Assembly (NCBI GenBank): GCA_902475445.1
Contig: CABRZN010000011.1
Location: forward strand, 1 to 35,560
Origin: an uncultured Collinsella sp.
GTDB lineage: Bacteria; Actinomycetota; Coriobacteriia; Coriobacteriales; Coriobacteriaceae
Reading direction: 5' to 3'
DNA length: 35,560 nucleotides
This document shows positions 25,504 through 33,480 of the stretch, in pieces (position 1 is the first letter of the stretch; each line of letters begins with the position of its first letter). The position numbers and the translations under genes are program-made. Below the pieces are notes generated by a model that was not told the origin of the DNA, did no database searches, and saw only the letters and a program-made list of their open reading frames with translations.

Positions 25504-25532
25504 ATTATAGGGGAGACTCCCCGCCTGTGCAA
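25504..25532 (-). promoter_or_regulatory. Near-consensus sigma-70 promoter for the tRNA operon
   Basis: Minus strand: -35 TTGCAC, a 17-base spacer, and a perfect -10 TATAAT. Transcription should start about 45 bases before tRNA-Pro. The spacer contains GGGGA-GTC-TCCCC, a small palindrome that could also form the end-of-gene hairpin for brnQ (stop at 25544) just upstream. Confidence 0.85.
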
Positions 25533-25543
25533 GCATTGATGCC

Positions 25544-26902
25544 TTAGCTCCTCGAATGTGCAACAAAACGACTATGGAGCAGACCGATCACAAATGCCAC
25601 CACGGCAACCGGCGCCCACGCGGCACCGATATCTGCCAGCGGCAACGCATCGAACGGCAGCCACGCGCCAGCAAAGAACGCGTCGCGAACCGAGGTGATC
25701 ACACTCTGCACGGCAACCACACCGCCAACCCAGACCCACACCTGCGGATGCGCGTCGCAAAAGCCGTGCACCAGGCCCATCAGTACCAGCACGATGGCAA
25801 CGGGATACAAGGCGTTGAGCATAGGCACCGAGAACATGAGGATCACGTCGAGACCCACGTTGGAGAGCACGCACGAAAACGCTGCGAACACAAAGGCGAG
25901 AACCGCAAAGGGACGGCGCATGGCCTCCTCGGAGGCCTCCGCTCCCCCTTTAACCACATACGTCTCGCAGAAGTAACGCGAGCAGCAGCTGATGAGGCCG
26001 ATGCACACGTTCATGCAGGCAAGGAAGAAGATGGCGAAGACCACGACCGTGCCGGCAAGCCCAAAATGCATGGAGGCCGAACGGGCGAGGATGGCGGCGC
26101 CGTTGGTAGCGTCGGGCATCACGGTGCCGAGCTGCATACCGGCAAGGCCCAAGCCGCAGTAGATGATGGCCATGAGCACGCCGGCGATAACACCGGAACG
26201 CGAGATCTCGAAGGCCACGCGCTTGTCATCGGTAACACCCAGCTCGTGGATGGTCTCGGCGATGATGATGCCGAAGGCAAGTGACGCGAGCAGGTCCATG
26301 GTCTGATAGCCAGTCAGAAAGCCCTGCACAGCGGCGCCTGCATCGTAAGGGGCCTGCGGCGCGGCAGCCGGTCCCAGCGGCGAGATCACGGCAGCACCCA
26401 CGACCAGCACGATGAGCGCAATGAGCGCAGGGCCCGTAATGCGGCCGAGCACGCGCGTGATGACGCCTGGACGTAGCGTGAGCGCAAACGCGACGACGAA
26501 GAACCCGATGGCAAACACCAGACGTGCCGTGCCGAGCGAAACGCCCTCGGGTAGCAGCGGCACCAGCATTTCGAACGCCGTAGAGCTTGTGCGCGGAATG
26601 GCCAGGCACGGACCGATGGCCAGGTAGACCGCCGCAACGAAGAATTCGCCAAACTTAGGATGCACACGCCCGGCCAGCTCTCGGGCCGTGCCAGCGAGCG
26701 CGACGGCGATAAATCCCATAACGGGCAGACCAATAGCGGCAATCAAAAAGCCGATCATGGCAATCGGCGTGGCAGAACCTGCCTGCAGCGCCAGCAGCGG
26801 CGGAATGATCAGGTTACCGGCGCCAAAGAGCATCGAGAACAGCGCAATGCCGACGGTAACGACATGGTCGGAACGCAGACCGCGCGGGGCGGATGAAGCC
26901 AT
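25544..26902 (-). CDS. brnQ: Branched-chain amino acid transport system II carrier protein BrnQ
   Basis: 452 residues, about 12 predicted membrane helices. BrnQ-family carriers import leucine, isoleucine and valine with Na+ or H+. Family blocks: VTVGIALFSMLFGAGNLIIP near the N-terminus, the PRTSSTAFEMLVPLLPEG region, GFLTGYQTMDLLASLAFGII with the conserved GYxTMD motif, and LFGAGN/YPVAIVLVLMGLV. I chose ATG 26902 because GAAAGG lies at proper spacing; a GTG at 26908 is too close to it. It lies downstream of the terminator of the selenium operon and upstream of the tRNA promoter, so it is probably its own unit. Confidence 0.93.
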   Translation of the reverse strand: MASSAPRGLRSDHVVTVGIALFSMLFGAGNLIIPPLLALQAGSATPIAMIGFLIAAIGLPVMGFIAVALAGTARELAGRVHPKFGEFFVAAVYLAIGPCLAIPRTSSTAFEMLVPLLPEGVSLGTARLVFAIGFFVVAFALTLRPGVITRVLGRITGPALIALIVLVVGAAVISPLGPAAAPQAPYDAGAAVQGFLTGYQTMDLLASLAFGIIIAETIHELGVTDDKRVAFEISRSGVIAGVLMAIIYCGLGLAGMQLGTVMPDATNGAAILARSASMHFGLAGTVVVFAIFFLACMNVCIGLISCCSRYFCETYVVKGGAEASEEAMRRPFAVLAFVFAAFSCVLSNVGLDVILMFSVPMLNALYPVAIVLVLMGLVHGFCDAHPQVWVWVGGVVAVQSVITSVRDAFFAGAWLPFDALPLADIGAAWAPVAVVAFVIGLLHSRFVAHSRS

Positions 26903-26925
26903 AGGCACACCTTTCGGGTCGAAAC

Positions 26926-26955
26926 AAAAACGGGACGGGCAAAATACCCGTCCCG
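26926..26955 (-). terminator. Intrinsic terminator of the selenium/double-cubane operon
   Basis: Minus strand: CGGGACGGG, a 7-base loop, CCCGTCCCG, then TTTTTG. The 9-bp GC stem plus U-run lies 23 bases after the cysteine desulfurase stop and closes the operon that starts near 35016. Confidence 0.92.
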
Positions 26956-26978
26956 CAAGTATAAACGGTCCAGCAGCT

Positions 26979-28118
26979 TTAGCAGGCTAAATTGCGCAGA
27001 GCATCGATAGCCGTGTCGACTTCTTCGGTCGTGTTGAAATACCCAAACGAGAAGCGGACGACACCCTGGCGCTCGGTATCTAACGCACGGTGCATGAGCG
27101 GAGCGCAATGGGCACCGGGGCGCGTCGCAATCCCCCACCCTTGCATGAGCGCGTCCGAGATCTCGGCCGAGTCGATATCACCCACGTTGAGTGAGACGAT
27201 CGCCGAGCGCACGGGCTGGTCAAACGCACCGTAGAGCGCAATGCCGGGGATTTCGCGAGCACCGGCGAGGAAGCGCTCTGCAAGCGAGCGCTCATGCGCC
27301 GCAATCGCCTCGACCCCGCCTTGCGCCTCGATAAAGTCGAGACCGGCAGAAAGTCCCGCGATGCCGTGGCCGTTGAGCGTGCCCGCCTCAAGACGCGTGG
27401 GCCACTCAAGTGGCTGCAGTGGGTCAAAGCTGTGCACGCCCGTGCCGCCCATGGCCCACGGAGACACGTCAATGCCCTCCGCCACGGCCAGGCCGCCGGT
27501 GCCTTGGGGTCCCATGAGCCCCTTGTGGCCGGTAAAGCACACAATGTCGAGCCCCATGGCATGCATATCGATACGCGCCGTGCCGGCAGACTGAGAGGCA
27601 TCGACGATCACCAGCGCACCGGCCGCATGGGCCATGGCCGCCACGCGCGCAATGTCGACCGCGTTGCCGGTCACATTTGAGGCGTGCGTCACCACCACGG
27701 CACGCGTACCGGGCGTGACTAGCCGCTCGAGCTCGTCGTAGTCGAGCGCGCCGTTCGCGTCGCAACCCGCATGCTCAACCGTCACACCCTGCTCTGCCGC
27801 CAAGCGATTGAGCGGACGTAGCACGGAGTTGTGCTCGAGCACCGTCGTGACCACGCGGTCGCCGGGGCGCACCACGCCACAGATGGCGGTGTTGAGCGCC
27901 GCCGTAGAGTTGGGCGTAAAGCACACATGGTCCGCCCTCGGGCAACCTAAAAGGCGCGCGAGCTTGGCACGGCAACCGTGAATCGTACGAGCGGCATCGA
28001 GGGCACCCGACGTGGCACCGCGCCCGGCATTGCCGAGCGAGCACATCGCCTGCGTCACGGCATCGATGACCGTCTGAGGCTTGTGCATGGTCGTCGCCGC
28101 GTTATCCAGGTAGATCAT
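26979..28118 (-). CDS. Cysteine desulfurase / selenocysteine lyase family protein
   Basis: 379 residues. This is a class V PLP aminotransferase-fold enzyme that takes S (or Se) from Cys (or Sec). Seen: MIYLDNAATTMHKPQTVIDA at the start, ALVIVDASQSAGTARIDMHA, the PLP-lysine motif DIVCFTGHKGLMGPQGTGGL, and the catalytic-Cys loop PGAHCAPLMHRAL. This family is often encoded beside yedF, selD and DUF3343, and is a candidate Se donor for selenophosphate synthesis. That role here is inferred from neighbours. ATG 28118 follows GGGAGG and overlaps the DUF3343 stop (ATGA). It is the last gene before a strong terminator. Confidence 0.9.
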   Translation of the reverse strand: MIYLDNAATTMHKPQTVIDAVTQAMCSLGNAGRGATSGALDAARTIHGCRAKLARLLGCPRADHVCFTPNSTAALNTAICGVVRPGDRVVTTVLEHNSVLRPLNRLAAEQGVTVEHAGCDANGALDYDELERLVTPGTRAVVVTHASNVTGNAVDIARVAAMAHAAGALVIVDASQSAGTARIDMHAMGLDIVCFTGHKGLMGPQGTGGLAVAEGIDVSPWAMGGTGVHSFDPLQPLEWPTRLEAGTLNGHGIAGLSAGLDFIEAQGGVEAIAAHERSLAERFLAGAREIPGIALYGAFDQPVRSAIVSLNVGDIDSAEISDALMQGWGIATRPGAHCAPLMHRALDTERQGVVRFSFGYFNTTEEVDTAIDALRNLAC

Positions 28119-28366
28119 CGCACGACCTCCCACATATCAATCACGGTATAGCCCTCGGTGGGAACGCCCGCCGCGGCGAGTTCGCCGCGCAGCAGCTCCT
28201 CATCGGCAGGCAACGCTTTCCACGCCAGACCACAGCCGGCAGCGACCTCCCCGGGCACGGGAATCGTTCGCCCGGGAAGGCCACGCTCAACGCACAGGGA
28301 CTCGCAACCCATGGCGGCCGCCGTGGTGGAAAACGTGATGACAAGCGCCGGGCGCTTTTCCCTCAT
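28115..28366 (-). CDS. DUF3343 (putative Se/S carrier-like) protein
   Basis: 83 residues. It is a compact DUF3343 protein: ALVITFSTTAAAMGCESLCV, GLPGRTIPVPGEVAAGCGLA with the family's GCG motif, and a C-terminus ending VIDMWEVVR. It lacks the Cys-rich N-terminus of the paralogue at 1537-1932. The ATG at 28366 has GGAG six bases upstream. The 14 bases CATGGCAACTCCAA on the plus strand, covering start and ribosome-binding site, are identical at both DUF3343 genes. It sits between yedF and the cysteine desulfurase, overlapping the latter by 4 bases. A chalcogen-transfer role is plausible but not shown. Confidence 0.82.
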   Translation of the reverse strand: MREKRPALVITFSTTAAAMGCESLCVERGLPGRTIPVPGEVAAGCGLAWKALPADEELLRGELAAAGVPTEGYTVIDMWEVVR

Positions 28367-28385
28367 GGCAACTCCAACCAATACG

Positions 28386-29012
28386 CTACGGGCGCACGAC
28401 GCGCACGGCCTGCTCCATCTTCTCCACGATCACGTACATGTTCGTGACCTCGCCCACCGCGAGCTGGTCCTTAATGCCAAAGTGATCGAGGCAGGTGCCA
28501 CAGGTAAGGATCTCAACGCCCTGCTCGGCCAGACCCTTCAGGTCGTCGAGCACCGGCGAGCCCTCAACGGTGAGCTTGGCGCCGCCGTTATAGAACAGCA
28601 TGGTCGCGGGCAGCTCCTCCTGCTGCGTCACGGCAAAGATGAAGGCCTTCATGAGCTTGTGGCCCAGCTCGTCGTCGCCACGGCCCATGCAGTCGGTGTA
28701 GACGGAAATGACGAGCCTGCCCTTGCCGGCGCTGGCATCACAGAAGGCAGCGCCATCCTGCTCGGGATCGGCCATGGCAATGGCGCCAGAGGTCGCCACG
28801 GTCACGTGCCACTCGGCGTCAGAAACCTTCTCGACCGAGGCCGTGCAGCCTTTCTCCTGCGCCATCTTGGAGATGTTCTTGACGGCGGTCTCGTTGTCGA
28901 CCGAGGTCACGACGGCGCCCTCGCCATCGAGCTGCTTCAGAGCTTTGAGCGTCTTGACGACGGGCAGCGGACAGGCATCGCCCATGGCATTGACTTCAAT
29001 CTTGGTAGACAT
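28386..29012 (-). CDS. yedF: Selenium metabolism protein YedF
   Basis: 208 residues in two domains. The first 75 or so are TusA/SirA-like with the conserved motif MGDACPLPVVKTLKAL (Cys14). The rest is DsrE/F-like: GRLVISVYTDCMGRGDDELG, ATMLFYNGGAKLTVEGSPVL, and GVEILTCGTCLDHFGI with a CxxC pair. This architecture defines the YedF family, found mostly in genomes that use selenium. The exact reaction is not established; sulfur or selenium transfer is assumed. Start ATG 29012 follows AAAGGAA. It lies 61 bases after selD and 19 before DUF3343. Confidence 0.92.
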   Translation of the reverse strand: MSTKIEVNAMGDACPLPVVKTLKALKQLDGEGAVVTSVDNETAVKNISKMAQEKGCTASVEKVSDAEWHVTVATSGAIAMADPEQDGAAFCDASAGKGRLVISVYTDCMGRGDDELGHKLMKAFIFAVTQQEELPATMLFYNGGAKLTVEGSPVLDDLKGLAEQGVEILTCGTCLDHFGIKDQLAVGEVTNMYVIVEKMEQAVRVVRP

Positions 29013-29032
29013 AGCAAATTCCTTTCGAAAGA

Positions 29033-29050
29033 GCCGTTCTAGAGAACGGC
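29033..29050. promoter_or_regulatory. Hairpin between selD and yedF
   Basis: GCCGTTCT-AG-AGAACGGC, an 8-bp palindromic hairpin, lies 23 bases after the selD stop. The U-content after it on the minus strand (TCTTTCG) is weak. It could be an mRNA-processing or stability element within the operon, or a leaky terminator. Confidence 0.4.
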
Positions 29051-29073
29051 AAACAGTTACATAAACGTGCGGG

Positions 29074-30123
29074 CTAGCGAACAACGCGGACGGCAGGACC
29101 GCCCGGCTCCGCCTCGCACACGCGCCCGACAACGGCCGCGATGCGCCCCTCGGCATGCAAGCGACGCGCAAGCCCATCCACATCGGCAGCAGGCGCCGCG
29201 ATGAGCAAACCGCCCGAGGTCTGCGGATCGTACAGCGCATCCAACATGCCCGGCTCCAGGTCCTCGTCGGCAGTCACGCGCGGGCCAAAGAAGTCCTGGT
29301 TGCGGTAGGAGCCAGCGGGGATAATGCCCAGACGCGCCATGTCGAGCACTTGATCAAAGAGCGGCACCGCCCCCGACGCAAGCTCAATCTGCACGCCCGA
29401 GCCCTCGGCCATCTCGCACGCATGCCCAATCAGGCCAAAGCCCGTAATGTCGGTGCAGCCGTGAAGTTCGAGCCCCTCGGCCAAACGGATCGGGGCCTCG
29501 TTGAGGGTACACATCGAGTCAAACATGGCTGCGGCCTCGTCCTGCTCGATGAGCTCGCCCTTAATGGCCGTGGTGATGATGCCCGAGCCGATCGCCTTGG
29601 TCAGCAGCAGAACATCGCCCACGCGTACGCCGCTGTTGGCGAGCATGTGGTCGAGTGGCACAAAACCGCTCACGGACAGACCGTACTTGGGCTCGTCGTC
29701 GTTGATGGTGTGGCCGCCCGCGATGGAGCAACCCGCCTCGACGCACTTATCGGCGCCGCCCGCCAGAATCTGACCGGCAACCTCAACGCCCAGGCAACTG
29801 GGTATGCAAAGCAGGTTCATGGCATGGCTCGGCCGCCCGCCCATGGCGTAGATGTCCGACAGCGAGTTGGCCGCAGCAATCTGGCCAAACAGAAACGGGT
29901 CGTCGACCATCGGTGGGAAGAAGTCGATGGACTGCACGAGCCCCAGGTTCTCCCCTACGCGGAAGACGCTCGCATCGTCGGAGGTATCGAACCCCACGAG
30001 CAAGTTGTCGTTATGCACATTTGGCAAGTCGCCCAGGACCTGGGCGAGGGCTCCGGGAGCCAACTTAGCGGCTCAACCGCTCGCGGCCGTCATAGACGTG
30101 AGCCTCATGGTGTCCTTAGCCAT
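29074..30123 (-). CDS. selD: Selenide, water dikinase SelD, itself a selenoprotein (Sec17)
   Basis: 349 residues when the TGA at 30073-30075 is read as Sec. SelD makes selenophosphate from selenide and ATP. The N-terminus reads MRLTSMTAASG-U-AAKLAPG. Sec17 and Lys20 align with E. coli Cys17 and Lys20, the catalytic pair; E. coli Cys19 is Ala here. Further blocks: DNLLVGFDTSDDASVF, SIDFFPPMVDDPFLFGQIAA, SLSDIYAMGGRPSHAMNL, AGGHTINDDEPKYGLSVSG, TDITGFGLIGHACEMAEG and LYDPQTSGGLLIAAP. ATG 30123 has GGAAGGGGG upstream and overlaps the glycosyltransferase end by 8 bases. An annotator that stops at TGA would start too late, near 30063, and lose the active site. Sec-type SelD is known in other bacteria. 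Confidence 0.95.
30029..30075 (-). promoter_or_regulatory. Candidate SECIS element of selD with Sec UGA
   Basis: Counting from the UGA, bases 29-35 pair with 41-47 (UCGCCCA / UGGGCGA, 7 bp), closing the loop GGUCC with the SelB-recognised GGUC. A small hairpin, GGCUC/GAGCC, lies between the UGA and this stem. The distance to the loop is longer than in fdhF but near the upper end of what bacterial SECIS elements allow. Confidence 0.75.
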
Positions 30124-31332
30124 ACGAACCCCCTTCCAACAAATCAACGACTTTAAGTATACGCGCCAGGCACGCTTCCCAAGAGACCGCCGACGGCTCG
30201 AACGTCGAAAGCGGCGCCGCAAGCGCCTGCGCGATAGCATCTGCCAGTGCGCGCTCAAACAACGGAAGGTCGGCCGCCACGGGCGTGTCGACATCCGTCA
30301 TACGCGGCGACGCCACCCACGTCACGGGAGCACCGGGAAGCATCGCCTCCATCCAGGGACGAACGCCGGGCAAATCGGTCGCCACAACTTTGCAGCCGCA
30401 CGCGAGGGCCTCGATCGTCACGAGCGGCAGACCCTCGTAAAACGAAGGCAGCACAAAGACGTCGGAACTGCGGTAGGCACGCACGAGCCCATCGCTATCC
30501 AGGCGCCCCGCCAGCGTCACCGGCACATCCGAGGCCGCGGTCAAGCGCTCGATACGCGCGTACTCGGCATCGTCCCCGCGGCCGCCCACAAGTACCAAGC
30601 CAGATGGGCGGACGCCATCGTCAATCGGCAATGACACAGCTCGAACCAGCGACTCGACGCCCTTTTTAAAGCAAATCTTGCCCACGTACACAAGCGATCC
30701 CGGCTGCCTCGCCACGCTTGCATCGCGGCAGAAGACGCGATGGTCGTAGCCCGTCCCAATCACGTGGATACGATCGGCATCGACGCCGCACACCAGGCCA
30801 ATCTGCTCAGCCTGCTCAGCATGGAGCGCAAAGACGGCATCGAGCCGACGAACCGCACTTACAATGCGATCGCGTTCGAGCGTATGCGAACGCAGCTGGC
30901 GCAGGTCGGTCGAATGACACACGGCAACAACCGGCACGCCTCGGACGCACTCGCGCGCCAATGCGGTCACCAGATACAGGTGATGGCAGAGCACCAGATC
31001 GGGCCGAAACTCAGCCACCGCTCGATCGATTGCAGCAGCAAATGCCCGCTCAAATGCCTTGAGCATCGAAGGCGTCAGATCACGATAGCGTGTGGAGGGA
31101 TAGGGCATGACATCGGACATGCCACAGATGGGAAACGGCAGCTCGGGCGACTCGAACGGTACGGCAAACACGGCAGCACGCCGGTCCAGCTCGCCTTGGG
31201 TATCACCCGGTGCCGCGCCGCAAAGCACGGCGGCGCGATGTCCGTCTCGATCTGCTCGCGTACGAGCGCGGCAAGGTAGGTGCCGCTGCCAGTGCTATCT
31301 GGTTTTTGTGCCGAGATATTGAGGATGCGCAT
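30116..31332 (-). pseudogene. GT4-family glycosyltransferase with a one-base frameshift
   Basis: The N-terminus MRILNISAQKPDSTGSGTYL starts at ATG 31332 and runs to VREQIET, then the frame shifts at about 31242. The family-like sequence resumes as HRAAVLCGAAPGDTQGE in the next frame and continues to 30116. GAGACGGACAT would read E-T-G-H with one more G, so a G is missing from a short G-run. The C-terminal Rossmann domain is intact: LVYVGKICFKKGVESLVRAV, PVTLAGRLDSDGLVRAYRSS, and the donor-site E-x7-E in FYEGLPLVTIEALACG. Repaired, it would be about 405 residues, a nucleotide-sugar-using retaining enzyme. It starts 14 bases after the activase and overlaps selD by 8. The sugar and acceptor are unknown. 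Sequencing error, strain-level loss, or translation from the GTG at 31228 are all possible. Confidence 0.8.
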
Positions 31333-31346
31333 GTCGCGGTACACCT

Positions 31347-32111
31347 CTAGGCCAAGGCGGCGGCGCGGACAGCCGCGCCGATCGCTCCGGCAAAGCGAGC
31401 CTGGGGCGAGGTGGTCACCGGCGACCCCAGTAGCTCGCCCAACCGCTCCACCACGAAGGCGTTCTCGCACAGGCCACCGGTCAGGTAGTACGGGGCGCCC
31501 GCGGCCTGCCCGGCCATGGTCGCCACGCGCGAGACCACGCTGTCGATCACGCCACGCGCAATGTTCTCGCGCGGCTCACCGCGACCGATCAGGCTGATGA
31601 CCTCGCTTTCGGCAAACACCGTGCACATGCTGCTGATCTTGGTGGGCTCGCCGGAACGCGCCAGGTCGGCCATCTGCTGCTGGGAAATGCCCAAGCGGTC
31701 GGCCATGATCTCCAAAAAGCGCCCCGTGCCGGCGGCACACTTGTCGTTCATGGCGAACTTTGCCACGCGGCCGCCCTTGAGTTGGATGACCTTGGTATCC
31801 TGGCCGCCCACGTCGATCACCGTGCCCTGCTCGCCAAACAGGCGGACCGCACCGGCACCATGGCAGGTGATCTCGGTCACTACCTTGTTGGCATAGGGCA
31901 CCGCGACACGGCCGTAGCCAGTCGCGACCACGCGAACATCGTCGCCCGTCACGTCATAGCCGGCTGCGGCGAGTTCACCGCGTAGGCGCTCGGCCGCATC
32001 GACCGACGAATACCCCGTCGGCATGACGCAGGTCCACGCAATGGCGTTGTCCGTCTCCACCACCGCAGCCTTCGCGGCCGTCGAGCCTATGTCGATACCA
32101 ATGCCAACCAC
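31347..32111 (-). CDS. ATP-dependent activase for 2-hydroxyacyl-CoA dehydratase-like / double-cubane proteins (BadF/HgdC family)
   Basis: 254 residues. These ASKHA-fold homodimers carry one [4Fe-4S] cluster between subunits and use ATP hydrolysis to fire a low-potential electron into a partner dehydratase or double-cubane protein. Seen: GIGIDIGSTAAKAAVVET (phosphate-1 loop), TVIDVGGQDTKVIQL (phosphate-2), cluster cysteines in NDKCAAGTGRFLE (Cys125) and SSMCTVFAESEV (Cys163), and YYLTGGLCENAFVVERLGEL. The start is GTG at 32111, with AAGGAGG at correct spacing. It follows the two double-cubane genes it should serve and is followed by the glycosyltransferase. E. coli YjiL is a similar protein paired with YjiM. 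Confidence 0.9.
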   Translation of the reverse strand: MVGIGIDIGSTAAKAAVVETDNAIAWTCVMPTGYSSVDAAERLRGELAAAGYDVTGDDVRVVATGYGRVAVPYANKVVTEITCHGAGAVRLFGEQGTVIDVGGQDTKVIQLKGGRVAKFAMNDKCAAGTGRFLEIMADRLGISQQQMADLARSGEPTKISSMCTVFAESEVISLIGRGEPRENIARGVIDSVVSRVATMAGQAAGAPYYLTGGLCENAFVVERLGELLGSPVTTSPQARFAGAIGAAVRAAALA

Positions 32112-32161
32112 GGCATCCTCCTTCTATGCGGCAAAGCAGCTATCCCTTTGCCGCATTTGTC

Positions 32162-33325
32162 CTACAGGGTCTCGATAAAGGCAGCAATGCGCGTCTCGAT
32201 CTGGCCCATGTCACCGTTGCTGTAGTCGGTCTCAATCTTCATATACGGAATACCCGCGCCCTCGACAGCCTCCTGCATGCGCGCACTCTCCACGTTAAAG
32301 GTGTGGCAGGCCTGTAGCACGCTCTCTACCACGCCATCGACATGATACTTCTCGCACATGGCCAGCGTGTTTTCCATACGACCATCGTTGGGCGTCATGA
32401 CCGAGCAGCTAATGTCCAGGTAGCGGTCGGCGATGGCACGCAGGATATCGGGAGCCTCCGGATCGATCATCATGGCCGCCGTGCGCTCGCCCGAGCAATC
32501 GTCCATGCACACGACCACGCCGCCATTGGACTCGATGGTACGACCGATCTTGTTGATCACGCCGCCCACCGGGCAGCCGGTGATCAGAATGCGCTTGGCA
32601 TCCGCCGCAACCGGGCGCTCGCCCGCGTCGTAGGCCTCGCGCAGCTTGGCAACCTTTTGCTCCAGCTGCTGCGTATAGGCCTCGATATCAAAGCTAAACG
32701 TACCGGCAAACATGGTGCTCATCAGGTCGACGCCGCTCATGGCCGCCGGCTGGTTGGCCTGCAGTGCAAACATCTCGAGCTGGGCCGCACGCAAGCGGTT
32801 GCGACGACGGACGGCAGCGCGCAGGTCATCGTCGGTAATCGTGATGCCGTAGAAGCCCTCGAGCTCCTCCTTGAGCAGGCGGCACTCCTCGTACCAGCCT
32901 TCACGCTCGTAGGCACGATCGCGACCCTGCGGAAGATGCAGAATGTGCGTGCGCTTGAGCTCGTTGAGTAGCTCGTACATCTTCTTCTTGCCGTCGCAGG
33001 TGGTCTCGCCGATGATCATGTCGCTAAAGTACGTAAACGGGCACTTTTGCGAGTAGGCAAAACCGTAGGTCGACTTGATGAGCGGGCACAGGTTTGCCGG
33101 CAGCACCTTCTCGGCCTCGGGAATCACCTCATCGGACGTACCGCACAGAGCCACGCTCGCAGCCCCCGCGGCATCGATAATCTCGAGCGGCGTATAGCTG
33201 CACAAAAAGCCGACCAGGCGATTACCCGCCTGCTTGTAATCCTTAACGCGAATAAACGCGGCCTTGCGCTGCTCGTTGAACTCCTCAAACGTGGACGGCA
33301 ACGGCTGCTCAATATTTTCCGACAT
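32162..33325 (-). CDS. Double-cubane-type 2-hydroxyacyl-CoA dehydratase family protein, second copy
   Basis: 387 residues of the HgdB/FldC/YjiM family. Cysteines in the N-terminal domain are Cys42 (GFLCSYTPLEI), Cys80 (NLCPLIKS), Cys95 (QKCPFTYF) and Cys110 (GETTCDGKKKMYELL). C-terminal ones lie in VCMDDCSGER and VLQACHTFNVES. The C-P-L-I-K-S plus ETTCDGKKK pattern is that of double-cubane proteins, which reduce small molecules, and of YjiM. True dehydratases act on CoA esters, but no CoA-transferase is nearby. ATG 33325 has AAGGAG 8 bases upstream. It is clearly paralogous to the protein at 33481-34764 and shares the activase downstream. Whether the two form a heterodimer is unknown. Confidence 0.88.
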   Translation of the reverse strand: MSENIEQPLPSTFEEFNEQRKAAFIRVKDYKQAGNRLVGFLCSYTPLEIIDAAGAASVALCGTSDEVIPEAEKVLPANLCPLIKSTYGFAYSQKCPFTYFSDMIIGETTCDGKKKMYELLNELKRTHILHLPQGRDRAYEREGWYEECRLLKEELEGFYGITITDDDLRAAVRRRNRLRAAQLEMFALQANQPAAMSGVDLMSTMFAGTFSFDIEAYTQQLEQKVAKLREAYDAGERPVAADAKRILITGCPVGGVINKIGRTIESNGGVVVCMDDCSGERTAAMMIDPEAPDILRAIADRYLDISCSVMTPNDGRMENTLAMCEKYHVDGVVESVLQACHTFNVESARMQEAVEGAGIPYMKIETDYSNGDMGQIETRIAAFIETL

Positions 33326-33480
33326 ATAACTCCTTAACAAACCTTTTAAACAACCAAGGAAACGGCTTTTCCAGGTGCCCGAGGTTGCCGTGAAAGAGGA
33401 GCGCCGCGTACTTCTGGTACGCAAGCGACGGTTTGAACGGCAAGATCGAGTGCCTGGGGAAGCCACCGGGACGGATAGTC

